Shown here: positions 21,840 through 31,926 of the stretch, one piece after another | Numbering within the stretch: position 1 is the first letter of the stretch | Layout: every line of letters begins with the position of its first letter | Assembly: GCA_949987565.1 (NCBI GenBank) | Contig: OX465104.1 | Location: 6,043,248-6,107,247 of the forward strand | Direction: 5' to 3' | Length of the DNA stretch: 64,000 nt | DNA from: Luidia sarsii | Lineage: Eukaryota > Echinodermata > Asteroidea > Paxillosida > Luidiidae | Notes under the pieces: generated by a model | The model's database searches: none | What the model saw: only the letters and a program-made list of their open reading frames with translations | What the model was told of the DNA's origin: nothing | Program-made: the position numbers and the translations under genes

Positions 21840-22530
21840 AAACGAGAGAAAGATAAGAGAGGAGAGAAAGTGTGAATGAGAGGGAGAGATAGAAGAAAGA
21901 GAGAGGGGGATGGAGGGGAAAGAGAGAGAAAGAGGGAGGGAAAGGAAACAAGGAGAGAGGGAGAGGAAGAGAGGGAGAGGAAGAAAGGGAGAGAAAGGGG
22001 CAGGGGAGAGAGAACGCGATAAAGAGGGAGAGAAAAGGACGGAGGGAAGAGGGAGAGAAAGGGAGGGAGAGAGGAAGAGAGAGAGAGAGGAAGAGAAAGA
22101 GAGGTAGGGGTGGAGAGAAAGGGAGGGAGAGAGGAAGAGAGAGAGAGAGAAAGGGAGGGAAAGGGAGGGAAAGGGAGGGAAAGGGAGGGAGATAGGAATA
22201 GAGAGAGGGAGAGAGGGAGAGAAAGGGAAGGAGAGAGGGAGAGAGAGAAAGAAAGAGAGGGCGAGAGAAGAAAGAAAGATATGAAGGAGGGGAGGGGAGA
22301 GGGGAGAGATAAAGCGAGAAAGAGGGAGAGAAAAGGAAGGGGAGAGGGAGAGAAAGAGGGTGATAGAGGGAGATACAGAGGGAGAGAAGAAAGAGAGGAA
22401 AGAGAGGGAGAGAAAGATAGGGGGGGAGAGAGAAGACAGAGGGAGGACAGAGAGAAAGGGACGGAGGGAGAAAGAGAGAAATTGAGATAGAGAGAGAGGA
22501 AAGAGAGAGGGGAGAGGGAAAGAGATTTCG
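21840..22530. repeat. Polypurine (GAGA/GGGA)n tract
   Basis: About 690 bp of nearly pure purine on the plus strand (GAGAGAGGGAGAGAAAGGGA variants). It generates three overlapping 280 to 292-codon Ser/Leu/Pro-rich frames on the minus strand, none of which is a gene. Confidence 0.92.
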
Positions 22531-23495
22531 AGAGAAGAACATCCCTCTCCCACAAATCCACCCTTGCTCCGTGTCGTAGATTGCCCCGTGCCATGCAATG
22601 GGGCTCTCCAGCCTCACTCATCCCTCTGGCTACCAACGCTTGCCTCTTCCGGTCGAGACGTAGTTTTGTATCGATGGCGCGCCTTGCATAATTAAAACCT
22701 TTTTTGGGGGGGGGGGGGTTAAGAAATCCTATTCGTTAAATCTATTTGTAGATTTGTTCATTGTTCAGTATTGGGTATAATAGGGTTATATGAACATCGT
22801 CGTCCATGTATGGATATGAATGATTTAAAGACTTATTTTTTTAATCTGAGCCGCAAGTAGTTTCCCTGGAATGGATAAATCCACTTCCACTTTCGGTTAG
22901 TCCTCAAATCGAGAGTCCGGGGGCATTTTTGTTGTTTTCAACGGCGCAGTAAACCGCTCTGTGGCTTTGCTGGATTCAAATCGCTCGGTCAGCTTTAATA
23001 TTTTGTAATACCTCGACTGTAACGAAGATCCTGCCAGATGAAAGAGTATAATATGGAAATAGCGTAATGAATGTATGGTTTCCGAAATGACATTTTCTCA
23101 CCTCCTAGTTGTTCTTAAAGGATAGGCCTATCTGCAATAGAAAATAGGCATTTTATCACTTCAATCTCTGCTACAGAACTGTTTTGCAACGCTGCTAACA
23201 ATCTGACTGTTTTTTGATACTCGTTCTGGGTGTGTATTTGCAAGTTTTCAGTTTTTATGCTAATGACAATTTCGATATTCATGAGCAAATTTGTGATCCA
23301 GAGGGATTAATTTGCAATGTGAAAGTAAAAAAAAAAAATTTAACTGTGGGTTCCTGACATGACCTTACAACAGCGCCCTCATGAGGATTCTTTAAAGGTG
23401 AAAAGATGACCAATTTCAGACTGCACTAAGAAAAAGAAGATTGCCAGAATATTATATTTGAACACTTCAGATCCCTAGATGGCAATAGCAAATCC
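22531..23495. other. Unassigned intergenic DNA
   Basis: Poly-G run at 22707-22718, poly-A at 23329. No coding frame over 60 codons with recognisable content. Confidence 0.4.
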
Positions 23496-23499
23496 TTTA

Positions 23500-23955
23500 A
23501 AGCCCCAATACAACATTGGGAAGATCGGAAAAGATCGTCAGCCCCAATAAGACATCAGCCGGCAACAGCCAAAATCATAACCATTAAAGGCCCAATACAA
23601 CATTGGGAAGATTGGAAAACATTGATGCCCACAGATTTCCTTCTAATTTACACAGTCTGTAGATGGTCATGATAGAATCCTCATGTGGAAATCTTACGGT
23701 CAGGGATGCTGTACTTCCTTAGGCATCTTCACTCAAACATCGACAAATAGTTTATTACTTGCAAGTGATAAACTATTTCTTACACTCCAGAATGGTGCAA
23801 AAACCTTGACGTTTTTTTTAACCTTTTTCTACTTTCTCATATCACCATTTGAGCTATAACTTTCGCAGGATTGCTGTTTTTGGGATGTTTAATGGGTTAA
23901 CACACAAACTGTGGCAATCTTTTGACCTTTACCAAAGTTGTATAGGGCCTTTAAG
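23500..23955. mobile_element. MITE, family M3 subtype a (inverted) with an extra end fragment
   Basis: 23585-23955 is a full subtype a element in reverse orientation to 10335 (AAAGGCCCAATACAACATTGG at left, TTGTATAGGGCCTTTAA at right). 23500-23560 is a second left-end fragment (AAAGCCCCAATACAACATTGG) placed just in front, so two insertions or a nested partial duplication are present. Confidence 0.75.
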
Positions 23956-24995
23956 CCTCAGCAGAATTCATTTCAGTGGTGTTTAAAAAGTGCTATTTTT
24001 GTCTCAAATTCTGGTGCTATACGAAAGTCCGGAGCTCGTGGGAATTCCATTACTCGAGCAAATGCTAAAAGCAGATTCGTGCGCCGAAGCAAATAATTTG
24101 CTTTTCCTTGTCCAGGGATTTCGGCTCCCTTGAGAAAATCCTTCTGCTGAAGAAAGTAAAGGCTTTCTAAGACTGGGAATAGTGTAGTTCTCAAAGGAAC
24201 AGTCCCCTACTTGAGCAAATTGTATACCGCTGTGTATCTAGGGACGTCTATGGGCTTCGCCTGGATTTATCGTGTTCTTGAGGAAATTATTGTGCAAATT
24301 CTAGTGCAGATGAACATTCTGTTACCTTGGCTTACCTGCATTTATTTCTGGGGCGAATTCTTAATCAGCGAAGTGTGTTGCTTTGAGCAAATGCCAGACC
24401 TAAAGCAATCTGTCTCTTTTTAAAAAGTACCCACACCCCTTCTATTCCAAAAGCAACCGAAATTCCCGATGGCCCACGGCATGATAATTTTTCCCCCTCT
24501 GCACACCGTTCTATTTGAAGGCCTACGTGCGAAGTCAAATGCCTCGGCACGCTACTACTGCTTTGCCGCGTCGTAATTTTGGAGACTTCTAAAAACGCCT
24601 CTTCCTAAAAAAAAAAAAGAAGAGAAAAATCTCACACACAAAAAACCACACTCAGGCCAGTTTGTGGCATCGGTAATGGCGAGTCATTCCCTACGGAGTC
24701 ATGCACGGTCACGGCCTGACGGGAAGAATCATCGATCGCTACCTTAGCACATGCACAGCTCTACCAAAGGGTGACCGGAGAAAAAAAGACAGACGGTGAG
24801 AAAAACAGAAAAAAAGATAGACGGTGAACGCGGCTGCACAAGAGCAAACGATCGTTGAACCGCCTTCAAATAACGCGCTTCGCGAACAAACCAAATTATG
24901 TGCGGGGGGTATTTTCGGCGTGACGGCTCAATTTTCACATCTTTCTTTTTTTTCGAAAACGAGGGAGCGCTTTGGGAGAATTTAGTGGACGCTTT
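23956..24995. other. Unassigned intergenic DNA
   Basis: Frames of 60 to 91 codons with no recognised domain; poly-A at 24608. Nothing else is seen. Confidence 0.4.
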
Positions 24996-25395
24996 AGTTG
25001 CAGCACACGTTGCAGCCAAGATTGTTTCGCCGAGCTGATTATCTCAAAGCGTGGACCCACACTTTTTTTTTTAATAAGAGGCCTTGGGAGTCTAATTAAA
25101 CGATATATTGTAGGATAAGTAAAGCTTAAGACAAACGGGGGTTCAATTTTCAATTTCGTGTGTAATTTGGAACATACGAGACCATATTTGGCTGTGGAAG
25201 TGGAGTGTTGCTATCCAAAATCCTTGCAGAAATTCGTCTTGGATGGCTACACATTTTGGGGGCTGTTTTTTTCCCTGGGGGTAATTGGCAGAAAATCCAA
25301 TCGGCTGACAACACCAAAATTGAAAAGAAAATGAGAGAGGAAGGTCCAATCTACAATTTGGAGTATAGTTACAAGACCTGAGAAGCTTTTGGATG
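24996..25395. repeat. Dispersed repeat R1 (copy 1)
   Basis: GGACCCACAC (25050), TTGGCTGTGGAAGTGGAGTG (25189), AAAATCCTTGCAGAAATTCG (25218), GGCAGAAAATCCAATCGG (25288) and AGGTCCAATCTACA (25342) recur in reverse complement at about 48460-49045. The frames of the two copies are not conserved, so I treat it as non-coding repeat. Confidence 0.6.
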
Positions 25396-25404
25396 GGAAT
25401 TTTT

Positions 25405-25965
25405 TACCTCTGGTCTCCCCTTCTCCCCCTATTCCTCCTCCCCTGTCCCTTCATACTCTTTCTTTCACTATATCCACTCCTCATCCATCAGTTTTATGCC
25501 AGTGCTCATTCCTCTTCCTCTTCTCCTACCTCATTTACATCTGCTCCTCCCCGGCCTCCTCCTCCTCCTCTTCCTCCTCCTCCCCCTCCTCCTCCTCCTC
25601 CTCCTCCTCCCCCTCCTCCTCCTCCTCTTCCTCCTCCTCCTCACTCCTCCTCTCCCTCCTCCTCCTCCTCCTCCTCTTCCTCCTCCTCCTCCTCCTCCTC
25701 CCCCTCCTCCCCCTCCTCCTCCTCCTCTTCCTCCTCCTCCTCACTCCTCCTCCTCCTCTTCTTCCGCCTCCTCCTCCTCACTCCTCACCTCCTCACTATA
25801 TCCTCACCTCCACTCTCCTGTCCTGTTTCTCCTCCCCTCACCCTCTTAGTCTACTCCTCTCCTTGTCCTTCCCCCAGTCTCCTCCTCCCCTGTCCTCCCA
25901 TCTCCTCCTGCCTTCTCATCTCCCCCTGCTCAGGTCCTCCTCTCCCCTAATCTCTCCATCTCCCC
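25405..25965. repeat. (TCC)n polypyrimidine tract
   Basis: Dense CTCCTCCTCC with CTTCC and CCCC interruptions, most regular at 25550-25790. Gives spurious Ser/Pro/Leu-only frames in all three plus frames. Confidence 0.95.
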
Positions 25966-26280
25966 CCTTCAAGCCCCGAGGGAGTACCGAGGCCCAAGTC
26001 TCGATCAGCCCCATTACGCCCGGTGATGATTAGGCCTATAGATCTCATCAAACACATTGTAACTTACGATTAATTGCAAGACGATGAGCGATGCGCAAGA
26101 TCCAACCATTATATGGCAGATTTCAAAGGAAAAACTGACTTGGAACGTATAGCTGCATCCACTCGGTGTGATTCACGAGCTACCATAGCCAGGTTTACAA
26201 CAATTAGTTGTTTCCATCTAAATGAAAGCAGGGGTGTGATAATCCCTGGAGATATACGGCAGTTAATGGTTGAATTGCTT
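25966..26280. other. Unassigned intergenic DNA
   Basis: Two frames of 76 to 80 codons face each other across the S1 boundary; neither is recognisable. Confidence 0.35.
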
Positions 26281-26425
26281 CTGACTGGCGCCCCAACCCC
26301 GGCAAAGACTAGTTGACTTTTTTTTGTGACGGCCGCCATCTAAGGGCTAGATAGCTCAGATGGAAGAGCACCGGTACGTTAATCCAGAGGCAGAGGTCTC
26401 TGGTTCAAGTCCCGGTCCAGTCAAA
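26281..26425 (+). mobile_element. tRNA-derived SINE, family S1 (copy 2)
   Basis: Leader CTGACTGGCGCC, CCGGCAAAGACTAGTTGAC and CCATCTAAGG, then A box TAGCTCAGATGG (26352-26363) and B box GGTTCAAGTCC (26402-26412). It matches 1150-1290. Confidence 0.75.
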
Positions 26426-26704
26426 GTTTTCTTTGACAATATGATTGTCTAATTTATGGCAGATTTCAACTTATCGATCGCAAGGCATTGCAAAATCCAC
26501 CCCTGTTGACCGACATTTCCCTCCTCAAGATCCCATCGAGTGTCTGGACGAGATAAAAGGCTGGGTGCTGCATGGACACTGATAAAACTGCATCCCTTAA
26601 TGAAATATTGCTCTTCTCGATTGCAAACTCGACAGTGAAAGATGGTGTCTCTCGAATCTTTTCCCTCCCCATTCTGCAGTGTTCTGGTCTCAACAAGTAA
26701 GTCG
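26426..26704. other. Unassigned intergenic DNA
   Basis: No feature is recognised. Confidence 0.35.
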
Positions 26705-27013
26705 GAGTGGAGAGAGAGGTTGAGGAAGGAGGAGAGTGAGAGAGAGAGGGAGGGGCAGAGAGCGGGGAGGGAGAGAGGGGAGAGAGAGAGAGGTAGGGAT
26801 GGAGAGAAAGGGAGGGGGAGAGGCAAAGAAAGAGAGGTAGGAGGGAGAGAAAGGGAGAGAGGAAGAGAGAGAGGGAGAGAGAGAGAGGGAGGGAGAGAGA
26901 GATAGAGAGGTGGAGAGAGAGAGGGAGAGGTGGAGAGAGAGAGGGAGAGAGAGAGAGAGACACAGAGAGAGAGAGAGGGAGAGAGAGAGAGAGAGAGAGA
27001 GCGAGAGGGAGAG
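26705..27013. repeat. Polypurine (GAGA)n tract
   Basis: About 300 bp of GAGAGAGGGAGA repeats, ending in a pure GA run near 26980-27000. Overlapping frames are artefacts. Confidence 0.93.
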
Positions 27014-27485
27014 GGAATACACTGCTATACTTTTGTGCACAATTTGTCAGAGGGCGTTTGAGCAACTTGCATGACCAGCCACAGCCTGACAACAAATACA
27101 GTGGGAGAATTGTCACTCTGTGGTTTGAGCAATTACCATTTGTCACTAGGCGATTTTTTGTCAGGTTGTGACTTTTGTCAGGTTGTTGTTTGACCCCGTG
27201 TGACCTATATGTGCCTATAACTTTAATTTTTCAATTTTTATTTTTAATTTAACAACTTTGTGGGGTTATAATTATGTTATGCTAAGAAATAGGGTTTCCA
27301 CGTTGGGCTCAAATCACTCCGGGTATTTTTAACAATACATTTATTGACTTTACATCTATAAATGTGACATTTTTATATTTTGAATAAATTAGAAGAATTT
27401 GTCAAGTTGTGGTTGAGCATTTTCCTAACAACATATGGGTCTGAGAAAAGGAGTAACAGTCACACCAGCAATTCCTACTAATATA
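27014..27485. other. Unassigned AT-rich DNA
   Basis: Direct repeats of TTTGTCAGGTTGT near 27157-27185 and AATTTGTCAAGTTGTGG at 27397. No coding evidence. Confidence 0.4.
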
Positions 27486-27488
27486 AAA

Positions 27489-27560
27489 AATAGACCGATT
27501 ATAGCGTCACCAATGTTTACATGCCATCACAATTCATATAATGAGCGACTATCATGGAGG
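27489..27560 (+). mobile_element. MITE M1 end fragment
   Basis: AATAGACCGATTATAGCGTC and CCAATGTTTACATGCCATCAC match the left end of the M1 copy at 853. The rest of the element is missing. Confidence 0.6.
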
Positions 27561-28145
27561 AATAAGGTTATATACTTAAAGCATGGCTAGTATATAGGCC
27601 TACGTGGTTATGTAAACATTATCCCAGTTCAGACCCTTCAGCTGCTGAAAATAAATATGCTAGAAATGCATTGCCTTTATCCGGCTTAGCGTTTCGACGT
27701 GCTCGCTCGCATCAAAATTACCGATTTTCTCCTTCAATGTGGCCAGTTCTGACCCAGAATCATCGGATTCCGAATTTTTTTTATGTGTCTCCGTCTGATA
27801 ACACTTCATTTGATTCGGATTGGAGTGATTCTGATTCGGAAATTGTCTCCATTTCTGGATCTGGAACTGCCAGTGACAGCGATTGAAAATCATCATCGGC
27901 AGCGTCCAGCACGTCAAAGTCGCACTAGAAAACTGGCTTCCAGTTCCAGGTAAGAATTTCACAAAATATGAGTTTTTACGCCCACTCTAGGAAGGTATTT
28001 ATGGTTGATGAAGTGTTCTCTATAAGACTTTTATTTTCATTTTCCGATGGGTTTTGTATCTCAGTTAGCGAAAAGCCGAATGTAAACAATGAACACTCGC
28101 TAAACCGGAAGTACTATTAGTATTATAGTATTAAATTTTGTCGAA

Positions 28146-28331
28146 CGCAGTGGTTATGTTCACGGTGGTCGACCATCTGGTTCCCTGACTTAACTATGTT
28201 TGTCAGAATGTTTAGCTCTTGTAACCAGACTATCAACTAATAATAGTCTGGTTCAACCAGCCTGCAATGCTGATGAATACTTCCAAGTGAGGGAACCACA
28301 CGGCCCTCTGCCGTAACAATAGCCACTGCAG
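28146..28331. mobile_element. Hairpin MITE, family M6 (diverged copy)
   Basis: Begins CGCAGTGGTTATGTTCACGG and ends CCGTAACAATAGCCACTGC. Interior GGTTCCCTGACTT, TTAGCTCTTG and TGGTTCAACCAGCCTGCAATG match the copies at 53041 and 61782, with the middle inverted. No clear target duplication remains. Confidence 0.75.
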
Positions 28332-28364
28332 TTTTCGCAATGTCTCCTGCATTTTTGGGGGTCA

Positions 28365-28480
28365 ATAATAGAGTGATTGCGCGACCAATGTTCCCATGCC
28401 ATCACGTCATTTATATAGTGGGTATTTTTGTATCTCATTTGTTGCAGACAACAATTCTCCACATTCTTCTGTGTACGTTC
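28365..28480 (+). mobile_element. MITE M1 left-half fragment
   Basis: AATAGAGTGATTGCGCGACC, CCATCACGTCATTTATATAG and TATCTCATTTGTTGCAGA match the left half of M1 at 853-1085. Confidence 0.6.
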
Positions 28481-28810
28481 AGAAAATAGTCGTGGGACTC
28501 AACGACCACATGTGTATGCATGCGAACCATTTCGCCTACTGTCTAACTTTGAGCATGAGCATACAGTCGTCCAACCCCTCCGAAAATGAAAAAAGGGCGA
28601 CTTTAAGGCTCAAGTAACTCGGACTACAACTTGACGCAAACATTGGCAAAGCTCCCCAAGAAGAAGACAAAGCAAGCCAAGACCTCTGCCCAAGCACCGT
28701 ACATGTAAGTTAGTTTTCTTTGTCTCGTGTGGTAATGTCCACCATATAACTACAAGTCAAGTTCAGAAAAGAATTTGCATATTTGATTGGAATAGGAAAA
28801 TTGTAGAAAA

Positions 28811-28852
28811 GCCTTTGAGAAAGGTCCTGCTAGGATTGAAACTTCAGGACCA
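28811..28852 (+). ncRNA. Hammerhead-like end, family A
   Basis: GCCT, TTGAGAA, A, stem II GGTCCT/AGGATT, GCT loop, GAAACTTC, AGGA, followed by CCACTAAATTTTAAG, the same 3' flank as at 59257. The G-to-T change in ACGT breaks the palindromic stem III. Confidence 0.55.
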
Positions 28853-29177
28853 CTAAATTTTAAGAAAAGCAATATTGTTAGATATCTCTATCGCTCTCAA
28901 AAATGAAGGGTAACTTACATGATAATTACAAAAGCGAACTGATGCAGTAACCATAAATCAATCTCTTCCTGACCGGCTGCTTTTTTATTGTTAATCTGTA
29001 ACCATTCCGATTGCAATGTGTTTTTCATTATTTTTAATGTTCACAGATCTTTCAAATCTACTACGCGTATGACAAATATGATGGGGCACAAGACATCCGA
29101 AGTTTCGCCACAAAGGTTCGTGTGGACCACAGAAAATAAATATGCTGAAAATAAATATTGTTGTACAGGTTCATAGG
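28853..29177. other. Unassigned DNA
   Basis: One 62-codon frame. ACAGAAAATAAATATGCTG at about 29128 resembles CTGAAAATAAATATGCTAG at 27645, a short local repeat. Confidence 0.35.
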
Positions 29178-29750
29178 ACTACCGGTACTTAGTCCCACTT
29201 ACAGGGCCGCTAGTAGCTCCCCTTAAACGAGTTTTGAGATTATCTGTCGCACCAGCGTCCCACCGCGTTTAATATACAAAAACACTAATTCTCAACCGAA
29301 GGCCTTAAAAGTGCCAGAAATCGCGTCCAAAGATTCAATAAATGCGCCTGACGGATTCTACACATGTCCAGATAGACGAACAAGTGGTACATCAGCTGTA
29401 CTTCAGCGGTAGCAATGAGGCCACGTACAAACCATACTACACGAAGACTGGGTACCAGACGTGGCCTCATTACTAAAGCGCATTTTGTCGGATTTGAGGT
29501 CCAGTCCAAAAATAAATCGTAAGTACCGCTGAAGTACCGCTGAAGTACCACTGGTTCATCTGGACATGTGTAGAATCCGGCAGGCGCATTTATTGAATCT
29601 TTGGACGCGATTTCGGGCACTTTTAAGGCCTTCGGTTGAGAATTAGTGTTTTTGTATATTAAACGCGGTGGGACGCTAGTGCGACAGATAATCTCAAAAC
29701 TCGTTTAAGGGGAGCTACTAGCGGCCCAGTAAGTGGGACTAACCGGTACT
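29178..29750. mobile_element. Large foldback element
   Basis: Two arms of about 210 bp (29178-29412 and 29522-29750) are nearly perfect reverse complements. The outer sequence is ACCGGTACTTAGTCCCACTT against AAGTGGGACTAACCGGTA, followed by GGCCGCTAGTAGCTCCCC. The inner arm includes AAAGATTCAATAAATGCGCC and CACATGTCCAGATGA-type sequence. The 110-bp loop contains GTGGCCTCATTACTAAAGCGC and a duplicated AAGTACCGCTG. The 111-codon minus-strand frame lies in the hairpin and is not a gene. Confidence 0.85.
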
Positions 29751-30000
29751 CATCTTCATGGGAGTTCAAGGGCTTGGTACCGATTTCATCCTTGCAAAGT
29801 TACTGGCCCCACAACTTTTACTGAGTGTTTCTTCCAATGGCAACAATGGGCATCAGAAGGTTCAAAGCCATCTGTGCCTTTCTCCATATTGTTGACCCTA
29901 GATACAGTGACACGTCCAACAAACTGTATCAAGTAGATTATCTTGTGAATTAATTTAAGAAAATGTGTAGGGAACTATACATTCCAGACCAACATGTTTC
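29751..30000. other. Unassigned DNA before the gap
   Basis: A 67-codon frame (29733-29936) is unrecognised. Confidence 0.35.
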
Positions 30001-30200
30001 NNNNNNNNNNNNNNNNNNNNNNNNNNNNNNNNNNNNNNNNNNNNNNNNNNNNNNNNNNNNNNNNNNNNNNNNNNNNNNNNNNNNNNNNNNNNNNNNNNNN
30101 NNNNNNNNNNNNNNNNNNNNNNNNNNNNNNNNNNNNNNNNNNNNNNNNNNNNNNNNNNNNNNNNNNNNNNNNNNNNNNNNNNNNNNNNNNNNNNNNNNNN
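30001..30200. other. Assembly gap (200 N)
   Basis: Exactly 200 unknown bases. The round number suggests a placeholder whose true length is unknown. Reading frames that cross it are meaningless. Confidence 0.99.
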
Positions 30201-30750
30201 AGCATGCACTTAGCGCGGCTGAAAGCGAATAGGCTCACTCGCGTGTTGTTCTTTTCCCCCTTTCTCTCTCTCTCAGCGCGGGTACTTTAGTGTTTCGCAC
30301 ACTCGGGCGTGTCATGTTCGCCTGAGCGTGGTTTTATATTTAGTCCTCAAGCAGACAGGGTATTTCCATCACAAGCACCGCGATGAGATTTGAGATGTGT
30401 TTTTTGGTTTGCATCTGCCTCTTCGACGGCAGATGACCACTCGAGCGGAGCCGTGTTTTTGTTGAAAAGTCCCCCCAACCACCACCCAAACCAACTCCTC
30501 GTTCTTCACTCTCGTCCTCCAACGTCTAGAATTTTAGGATTAAAAAGAAAAAAAATTAAACCACTTTGAAAATATCAATCGATGTCAGTGACTGTAGTGT
30601 GTGTGTGTGGATGCGGTTTCATTGGCCTACTTATCCGCACGAACGTGCGAACTGACAGCGGGATATGGCACGGCTTCTCCGACGTCGGGGAACTCGGTGA
30701 ATCGGAAGATTGAGCAAAATCGACGGTCGATAATCTAAAATGTTGGAAAT
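30201..30750. other. Unassigned intergenic DNA
   Basis: Short GT run at 30599-30608. No gene is recognised. Confidence 0.4.
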
Positions 30751-30752
30751 AC

Positions 30753-30998
30753 ATCTAGGCCCTTTTCCCAAAACCCGACTGTGGCTCAGGCTCTGGCTTT
30801 GTCCTTCTTTCTTTCGTCCATTTTCAAGTACAAGGCATGAAAACGGGAGGCCTTTGTCTTCGTTTTTGAATGTTACACTGCATTTTGAAAAAAAAAAAAT
30901 CCGAAGCTTTAACTGCAACAAAGAACTCCGACCTGCGTTTTTTTAGCTTTTGGATAACAGAGACGAAGCCGGAGCCGAAGCCAAAGCTGAAAAGGGTG
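30753..30998. mobile_element. MITE, family M7 (copy 1)
   Basis: Left end CTTTTCCCAAAACCCGACTG followed by GGCTCAGGCTCTGG; right end GACGAAGCCGGAGCCGAAGC and AAAGCTGAAAAGGG. Interior TTTCGTCCATTTTCAAGTAC and GCAACAAAGAACTCCGACC are shared, in the other orientation, with 38672 and 40107. Confidence 0.75.
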
Positions 30999-31000
30999 CA

Positions 31001-31275
31001 GACTTAAGGCTTTGCATGGTGGGTGAAACAATATAGGTGGGTTTGCGAAGACACCATGTTTAAGGTCTCTTAAAGGAGAGGTGTGGTTCTGAAAAGAGCC
31101 TGAGTGGTAACTCTACGTTCCGGCCAGTATGCTCTGACCGTTCAGATTCTCCTGATGACGGCCAGTGCATACCGGCCGGAACGTCGAGTTACCACTCGGG
31201 TTCTTTTCAGAACCATATCTCTTCTTTGTTAAGAGACCTTATACACGGTGTCACTGCAAGCCTTCCTATACTAAA
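31001..31275. mobile_element. Palindromic family B retroelement ends, unit 1
   Basis: 31001-31148 is a family B 3' end in minus orientation and 31150-31275 is one in plus orientation. The plus ribozyme core (31152-31185) has CTGATGA, an extra C, stem II GGCCAG/CCGGCC, then GGAACGTC. The minus core has lost part of CUGAUGA (CTGAACGG). Both arms carry the GAGTTACCACT block, the GGYTC/GARCC hairpin and the tail with GGTGTC and ATGCAAA. The unit is repeated in tandem at 31319-31555. Confidence 0.65.
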
Positions 31276-31318
31276 ATGTTTGGATTAACGATTACCAGCG
31301 CCTTATACCGAGTGAATA

Positions 31319-31555
31319 AGACTTAAGGTTTTGCATGGTGGGTGAATCAATATAGGAAGGTTTGCGGTGACACCATGTATCAGGTCTCTTAAAGGAGCCT
31401 CCGTCATCAGGAGAATCAGGAGATTCTCCTGATGACGGCCAGAGCATACTGGTCGAAACGTCGAGTTACCACTCAGGTTCTTTTCAGAACCACACCTCTT
31501 CCTTTAAGAGACCTTATACATGGTGTCACCGCAAACCTTCCTATATTTATACCGA
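31319..31555. mobile_element. Palindromic family B retroelement ends, unit 2, with the best ribozyme core
   Basis: 31319-31410 is the inverted arm (tail plus only the first part of the core, CCGTCATCAG). The plus arm holds a complete core at 31429-31462: CTGATGA, extra C, stem II GGCCAG/CTGGTC with loop AGCATA, GAAACGTC. A CTC/GAG stem I flanks it, followed by the GGTTC-TTTTCA-GAACC hairpin and GGTGTCACCGCAAACCTTCC. Compared with 2229 the stem II bases differ but pairing is kept. Cleavage would fall after 31462. Confidence 0.65.
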
Positions 31556-31864
31556 GTGAGTTATTCGACACCTTGTGGGGTGATTCTCCTCTCAAACTAT
31601 CGAAGTTCAAATTGAGGGCACTGCGGTTAACTGTGGCGGTTGTGATTAGCGTGCGCTGCGGTCGCACTTGATATCACAAACAAGGCTCGCAGAGATCTGA
31701 CGTGGCCAACGGTAGCTTCTCACCTCCGCACGCCACCTATAGGATTCCTGTCTGCATCTGAATGAACTACAGACGTCAGTTGTCGGGTAGTGTCATTTCA
31801 TAGAAATGAAGGGGTTGTTGATCGCGGTGGTGTAGACAAGTAGAAAGGGTGATCAAAGTCACGC
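31556..31864. other. 3' region of the Penelope family C copy (minus strand) and unassigned DNA
   Basis: About 31800-31884 is likely the tail downstream of the family C ribozyme on the minus strand. The remainder is unassigned; two facing frames of 64 to 79 codons are unrecognised. Confidence 0.35.
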
Positions 31865-31869
31865 GATGT

Positions 31870-31926
31870 GTCGTTGCTGGTGGCGACGTTTCGGTTGCTA
31901 ACTGCTAACCTTCATCAGGCAACTGA
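31870..31926 (-). ncRNA. Hammerhead-like ribozyme, family C
   Basis: On the minus strand CTGATGA lies at 31918-31912, then one extra A, stem II GGTT/AACC closing a loop, and GAAACGTC at 31892-31885. Predicted cleavage follows the C at 31885. The ACGT after GAA is a palindrome, as in minimal type I hammerheads reported from Penelope-like elements. The core keeps every conserved position. Stem I is weak (GC/GC, possibly extended by GTTGC with GCAAC). Confidence 0.65.

Larger units (their letters stand above)
27640..28720 (+). pseudogene. Possible eroded coding exons of unknown origin
   Basis: A Ser/Asp-rich frame (27671-27886, FDSDWSDSDSEIVSISG) ends in a stop, but in-frame reading continues with SSSAASSTSKS to a good splice donor, CAG/GTAAGA at about 27949. 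A second lysine-rich segment (LPKKKTKQAKTSAQAPYM) ends at a CATG/TAAGT junction at about 28708. Both lie between two M1 end fragments of the same orientation. They could be decayed parts of a transposon gene or chance. Stops inside both make an intact gene unlikely. Confidence 0.25.

Noticed and set aside
21720..22636. Three overlapping 280-292-codon minus-strand frames
   Set aside because: Complement of a polypurine tract; overlapping frames of equal length show compositional origin.
29955..30290. Frames crossing the run of N
   Set aside because: They consist of unknown residues across an assembly gap.
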